DNA of 5,591 nt, taken from positions 1 to 5,591 of the forward strand of contig JAWXCH010000319.1 of the NCBI GenBank assembly GCA_034440595.1, in the 5' to 3' direction. Below the pieces are notes generated by a model, which was not told the origin of the DNA, searched no databases, and saw only the letters and a list, made by a program, of their open reading frames with translations. The DNA is from JAWXCH01 sp034440595 (GTDB lineage: Bacteria > Planctomycetota > Planctomycetia > Pirellulales > JALHPA01). The position numbers were made by a program, and so were the translations under genes. Of the stretch, positions 4,941-5,591 are shown one piece after another. The stretch's first letter is position 1, and every line of letters begins with the position of its first letter.

Positions 4941-5093
4941 TCTTTTTAAATTGGGGTCGTCGAAGCAAGCGGGAATTCAGGCGTAGGGGCCACTGCTTCG
5001 GTGCTAGCCTGCCCACATGCGATCTTTTGGAATAAGATGCTGGATTATCACGCAGCGTTCGACTTGGACCGCCAAATATTTTGCTGAAATCGC
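4941..5093. other. Intergenic region between divergent genes, upstream of bioA
   Basis: This stretch should hold the bioA promoter, but I find no convincing -35/-10 pair on the plus strand, no BirA-type or BioQ-type operator palindrome and no clear Shine-Dalgarno before the ATG at 5094. No small gene is supported here. Confidence 0.4.
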
Positions 5094-5591
5094 ATGACAC
5101 CTTCTCAACAAACCTCCTCTGACCGCACCCACCCTACCCGCACACAACTTGAACTCTGGGACCGCCAGCATGTCTGGCATGCCTTTACCCAAATGGCCGA
5201 GTACGTGCCGTTCATTATCGAACGCGCTGAAAGCTGCACATTGTACGACATTGACGGCAATTCCTATCTCGACGGCGTCAGCAGTCTCTGGTGTAATGTG
5301 CATGGTCACCGGCACCCGCGACTGGACGCGGCGATTCGTACGCAGCTCGACAAAGTCGCACACGTTACCTTGCTCGGTTCGTCCAACCCAACAACCATTC
5401 AACTAGCGCGTCGACTAGTCGAAATCACGCCCCCCGGGCTAGAACACGTATTTTTCTCCGATGACGGTGCCACGGCAGTGGAGGTGGCCTTAAAAATGGC
5501 CTTGCAGTATCAATTGCAACGCCCCGATCCCCAACCACAGAAAACACTTTATGTAGCCCTCGGCGATGCCTATCACGGGGACACACTCGGC
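5094..5591 (+). CDS. bioA: 8-amino-7-oxononanoate aminotransferase (DAPA synthase), 3'-truncated by the window edge
   Basis: The enzyme is a PLP-dependent class III aminotransferase that converts KAPA to 7,8-diaminopelargonate in biotin synthesis, normally with SAM as amino donor. The frame runs open from the ATG at 5094 to the window end, giving 166 of about 430-460 residues. BioA blocks are DRQHVWHAFTQM (23-34), YLDGVSSLWCNVHGHRHP (58-75), the phosphate-binding SDDGATAVEVALKMALQY (122-139, with G125-A126) and YHGDTLG (160-166). The catalytic lysine lies outside the window. An in-frame TGA at 5085-5087 makes the ATG at 5094 the only plausible start; it has no visible Shine-Dalgarno. The position of E. 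coli Trp52 is Leu65 here (SSLW), as I recall for Bacillus BioK, so the amino donor is open. It is divergent from the Tat-signal gene, and no other bio gene is in view. Confidence 0.95.
   Translation, partial: MTPSQQTSSDRTHPTRTQLELWDRQHVWHAFTQMAEYVPFIIERAESCTLYDIDGNSYLDGVSSLWCNVHGHRHPRLDAAIRTQLDKVAHVTLLGSSNPTTIQLARRLVEITPPGLEHVFFSDDGATAVEVALKMALQYQLQRPDPQPQKTLYVALGDAYHGDTLG

Noticed and set aside
4984..5016. Possible hairpin around CACTGCTTCGGTG upstream of bioA
   Set aside because: Only three-base arms pair cleanly; too weak to call a terminator, riboswitch or repeat.
5004..5402. Minus-strand open frame opposite bioA
   Set aside because: It overlaps the well-supported bioA coding region on the other strand and shows no recognisable domain or ribosome-binding site.
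1571..5591. A SAM-metabolism cluster formed by the DUF62 enzyme and BioA
   Set aside because: The genes are about 2.7 kb apart, separated by opposite-strand genes and a transposase locus, and the amino donor of this BioA is uncertain.

Overview
The window looks like a chromosomal segment of a planctomycete, probably Pirellulales-like. This is inferred from the mix of gene families, the weak or absent Shine-Dalgarno sequences on several genes, a REP-associated tyrosine transposase and abundant short palindromic intergenic repeats. No rRNA or other marker is present to settle taxonomy. Both edges cut through genes.

Layout: (1) 1-1362 (+) is most of gatB, the amidotransferase subunit B, lacking its N-terminus. 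(2) 1362-1545 is a repeat-rich intergenic stretch with three GC hairpins followed by an AT-rich imperfect palindrome of about 84 bp. (3) 1571-2413 (+) encodes a SAM hydroxide adenosyltransferase (DUF62 family). (4) 2378-3244 is a REP/RAYT locus: an intact REP-associated tyrosine transposase on the minus strand, flanked on each side by a convergent pair of REP-like palindromes. The inner copies form 31-bp inverted repeats (27/31 identical). The outer copies reach into the 3' ends of the two neighbouring genes. (5) 4864-3241 (-) is a probable three-gene transcription unit behind a good sigma70-type promoter: a Tat-signal exported protein of unknown function, a small two-helix membrane protein, and an ADP-ribosylglycohydrolase. 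(6) 5094-5591 (+) is the first 166 codons of bioA, transcribed divergently from the three-gene unit and running off the window.

The housekeeping genes (gatB, bioA) and the DUF62 enzyme are ordinary. The most interesting part is the transposase locus. Its four palindromes share an invariant ACGCACC arm and a conserved mispaired stem position, and are arranged as two mirror-image pairs with nearly equal spacing (71 and 67 bp). One copy encodes the C-terminal tail of the DUF62 enzyme and another supplies the stop codon of the ADP-ribosylglycohydrolase. I see no CRISPR array, tRNA, rRNA or defence island, and I do not claim a wholly new system.
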